From: Candidatus Methanophaga sp. GoMg3.2
GTDB lineage: Archaea > Halobacteriota > Syntropharchaeia > Alkanophagales > Methanospirareceae
Assembly: GCA_013180565.1 (NCBI GenBank)
Contig: QBUN01000332.1
Location: 1 to 8,796, forward strand
Direction of reading: 5' to 3'
DNA length: 8,796 nt
The notes beneath the pieces were generated by a model. It ran no database searches. It had not been told where the DNA came from and saw only the letters and a program-made list of their open reading frames with translations. Positions 6,980 to 8,796 of this stretch are shown here, piece after piece. The stretch's first letter is position 1. Each line of letters starts with the position of its first letter. The position numbers and the translations under genes are program-made.

Positions 6980-7004
6980 ATATAGATACAAAGGGAAGAA
7001 ATAG

Positions 7005-7685
7005 ATGAAAGCGAAGGAAATAGCGATAAAGGGGAAGGTACACGATGTTGGATATCGGCTATTTTTATTGAGCGAAGCGGAAAGCGTATTCATCGAAAAA
7101 TTCGATGCGCGAAATGTATTGGTAGAGGGCGAGCAGCACTTAATTGTTCGGGTTGAAGGAGTGGAAGAGCGGATTAAACGGTTTATTGCGTTTGCGGAAT
7201 CGAACTATGCACCAGGAGCTTCTGTAGAATCAGTGGAAGTAAAGGATTATGGAGAAGAGGTAAGGAGTATTGACTCGTTTAGGCAATCTTTGATGGTTTT
7301 TCAGCTTTCGAAGATGGCGCAGGCGGGGGTAGGTATGCTTAGGAAGCAGGATACCATGCTCGGTAAAATGGATGCGATGCTTGAGAAGCAAGACGAGACG
7401 ACAAGTGTAATAAAAGAAGGATCGGAAAAGACGAGAGAAGTTACAATGGCAGAGGGCGAGAAGTCAAGAGAAGTTACAATGGCAGAGAGCGAGAAGACGA
7501 TAGAAGTTGTAGAAAAGGTAAGGGAAGAAGTGGAAAAGACGGGGAAAGTCGTGAGTGTGGAATCAGAGAAGACAAGGGCGGTTTTGAAAGAGAAGATAGA
7601 GGAAGATGTAGAATGGATAAAAGGAGAGATCATAGGGATTAAGGCAACTCTTGAGAAGGTAACAGAGAAGGTTGGTGTGGATTGA
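7005..7685 (+). CDS. Acylphosphatase-like domain fused to a long coiled coil, 226 aa
   Basis: Residues 1 to about 82 follow the acylphosphatase fold, whose enzymes hydrolyse carboxyl-phosphate bonds. GKVHDVGYR (10-18) corresponds to the phosphate loop GxVQGVGFR, with the catalytic arginine as R18, and DARNVLVEG places the catalytic asparagine at N37. The loop has HD where the family has QG, so activity is uncertain and the domain may only bind a ligand. A normal acylphosphatase ends near residue 90. Here about 140 charged residues follow: three heptads of the form ML.K.D (111-131), then 11-residue repeats of the SEKTREVTMAE type (139-169), then more E/K/V-rich helix and a final amphipathic stretch with IKGEIIGIKATLEKV. 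There is no signal peptide or membrane segment, so it is a cytosolic, probably oligomeric protein. It is transcribed away from argD, with no operon partner. A sensor or scaffold role is inference. Confidence 0.82.
   Translation: MKAKEIAIKGKVHDVGYRLFLLSEAESVFIEKFDARNVLVEGEQHLIVRVEGVEERIKRFIAFAESNYAPGASVESVEVKDYGEEVRSIDSFRQSLMVFQLSKMAQAGVGMLRKQDTMLGKMDAMLEKQDETTSVIKEGSEKTREVTMAEGEKSREVTMAESEKTIEVVEKVREEVEKTGKVVSVESEKTRAVLKEKIEEDVEWIKGEIIGIKATLEKVTEKVGVD
7434..7487 (+). repeat. 33-bp tandem repeat encoding hendecads of the coiled coil
   Basis: A 21-base segment at 7434-7454 recurs unchanged at 7467-7487, a period of 33 bp or 11 codons. It encodes REVTMAE in both copies. Eleven-residue periods are typical of long, slightly right-handed coiled coils. 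The identity at DNA level points to a recent duplication, so coil length could vary between strains. Confidence 0.85.
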
Positions 7686-7838
7686 ACAGGCTGTCCCTCA
7701 TTTACCCAACAACCAATAGAAATTATACAAAAGTACAAAAATCTAAAAAACGCTTCCTTTCTAACTGAATGCACATTTATAGCCAGACTTTTCTCAAATT
7801 GCAAAAATACCACTTAGAAGAATGCATATCTTAGTTTC

Positions 7839-7917
7839 AACCGAAATTAAACCGAAAGGTTTTTATTATGGCATGCACAACTATTCTTTAGTTATAATAA
7901 CGAGGCAATTGTAACGG
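7839..7917 (+). promoter_or_regulatory. Promoter-like region and small hairpins before the IS1182 transposase
   Basis: AACCGAAA occurs twice (7839-7846, 7850-7857). The second copy forms AAACC-GAAA-GGTTT (7849-7862), a 5-bp stem with a GNRA tetraloop followed by TTTATT. The same bases also read as an archaeal BRE plus TATA box, CCGAAAGG then TTTTTATTA, so promoter and weak terminator are both possible. GTTAT-A-ATAAC (7891-7901) is a short palindrome, and GAGG (7902-7905) lies 12 nt before ATG 7918. The left end of the insertion sequence should lie in this region, but I cannot place it without its other end. Confidence 0.4.
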
Positions 7918-8796
7918 ATGGCGATACGAAGCGATAAAATAGGGCAATCTTGGCTATTGCCCCCTGCTGTTAGTGAACTCATACCAGAAGATCATATTTG
8001 CAACTTGGTTGAGGTAGTAGTGGATAACATGGACGTTGGTGAAATTGAGCAGAAGTACAGGTCCGGACCGGGGAATCCTGCATATTCTCGGCGGATGTTG
8101 CTAAGAATAGTGATAATGGCGTCTGCTGATGCCATTTGGTCTTCGAGAAAGATAGCGAAGCTAGCTCATGAGAATGTAGTGTATATGTATCTAACAGGGC
8201 ATGAGAAGCCTGATTTCCGAACGATATGCAATTTTAAAAAGGAGTGTGAAGGACTAATTGAAGCGGCGTTCAAGGAAACCGTCACGATTGCTAAAGCATT
8301 AGGAATACTTAACTTGGAGCACATATCAACCGATGGTACCAAGATGAAAGCAAATGCTTCAAACAAGCACACGCTGAGTAAGGAAGAGATAGAGTGGATA
8401 AGAAGAATAATAGCGAGAGGGATTGCGATAGATAAAGAGGAGGACAAGCTCTACGGAGATAAGAGAGGTGACGAGCTGCCTCCCGAACTCAATACGCAGG
8501 AGAAGATTCGTGAGAAGATAAAGGAGATTGAAGAAGCTTCCGGCCAGAAAATGAAGGGCGCGGCGAAGAAAATTATCGTGCAGCATGTGCTTGGCGATGA
8601 AAAAGATAAGGCGGCAATAATGAAAAAGCTCGATAAGGCAGAGGAAGAGCTTACAAAGAGTGGACAAGGTGCCGTCAGCATAACCGATCCAGAATCACGA
8701 TTTATGGAGAACAAGAAGAAACGTAAAGAGTTATCATACAATCCTCAGATAACGGTAGACCACGATTCGGGTATAGTTCTTGCTAATGGCGTTACT
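7918..8796 (+). CDS. IS1182-family transposase, N-terminal 293 residues (runs off the window)
   Basis: The frame is open from ATG 7918 to the last base and an in-frame TAA at 7912-7914 fixes this as the first start. The DUF772-type N-terminal region shows SWLLPPAVSELIPEDHI, the SRRMLLRIVIMASADAIWSSRKI helix, and the typical VYMYLTGHEKPDFRTICNFKK. The first catalytic aspartate of the DDE domain is D139 in ISTDGTKMKANAS. It is followed by the charged, lysine-rich insertion of this family (about 150-250), then TDPESRFM (256-263) and YNPQITVDHDSGIVLANGVT (274-293), which begins the second part of the catalytic core. The remaining catalytic D and E lie outside. No frameshift or stop occurs in this part, so unlike the IS110 copy this one looks intact as far as it can be read. 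IS1182 proteins are usually about 450-550 residues. Confidence 0.9.
   Translation, partial: MAIRSDKIGQSWLLPPAVSELIPEDHICNLVEVVVDNMDVGEIEQKYRSGPGNPAYSRRMLLRIVIMASADAIWSSRKIAKLAHENVVYMYLTGHEKPDFRTICNFKKECEGLIEAAFKETVTIAKALGILNLEHISTDGTKMKANASNKHTLSKEEIEWIRRIIARGIAIDKEEDKLYGDKRGDELPPELNTQEKIREKIKEIEEASGQKMKGAAKKIIVQHVLGDEKDKAAIMKKLDKAEEELTKSGQGAVSITDPESRFMENKKKRKELSYNPQITVDHDSGIVLANGVT

Noticed and set aside
7301..7813. 170-codon open frame on the minus strand opposite the coiled-coil part of the acylphosphatase-like gene
   Set aside because: Its S/T/F-rich translation mirrors the E/K-rich coiled coil; no family features and no start signal.
1..8796. Composite transposon made of the two flanking insertion sequences
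   Set aside because: IS110 and IS1182 are unrelated families with different chemistry and ends, so they cannot mobilise the region between them together.

Overview
The window reads as archaeal DNA, most likely from the methanogen/ANME-like part of the Euryarchaeota (Halobacteriota). The reasons are TATA-box promoters, strong Shine-Dalgarno sites matching the archaeal 16S tail (GAGGTGAT), a large secreted multidomain protein of the NosD/CARDB beta-helix type common in methanogens and their relatives, and two IS families (IS110 and IS1182) frequent in such genomes. The lineage is inferred from gene style, not from a phylogenetic marker.

Layout. Bases 1 to about 1360 hold an IS110-family element. 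Its transposase (70-1071) is inactivated by an ochre stop at codon 34, its ribosome binding site lies inside a hairpin, and its structured 3' noncoding tail may encode the guide (bridge/seek) RNA of this family. Bases 1369-1564 form the promoter and leader of a very large exported protein (1565-5413, 1282 aa). That protein has a signal peptide, an unrecognised N-terminal domain, two carboxypeptidase-regulatory-like folds, a CARDB domain, a NosD-type right-handed beta-helix built partly from recently duplicated DNA, an Ig/FN3-like domain and six beta-propeller-like units. Between this gene and the convergent argD-type aminotransferase (5630-6787, minus strand) lies an imperfect palindromic, MITE-like element (5491-5579).

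Upstream of argD, in the opposite direction, lies a small gene (7005-7685). It fuses an acylphosphatase-like domain to a long heptad/hendecad coiled coil and has a hairpin just before its start. The right end holds the first 293 codons of an IS1182-type transposase (7918 to the window end), open at the edge and therefore not closed by a stop.

The genes do not form a pathway or operon: each has its own promoter region, and the three cellular genes alternate in strand between two unrelated insertion sequences. This is accessory, transposon-visited sequence around one ordinary biosynthetic gene. The points most worth following are the acylphosphatase/coiled-coil fusion, the domain layout and internal duplication of the giant protein, the palindromic element, and the decayed IS110 element with its hidden ribosome binding site and possible guide RNA. 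I see no clear multi-gene defence or other novel system.
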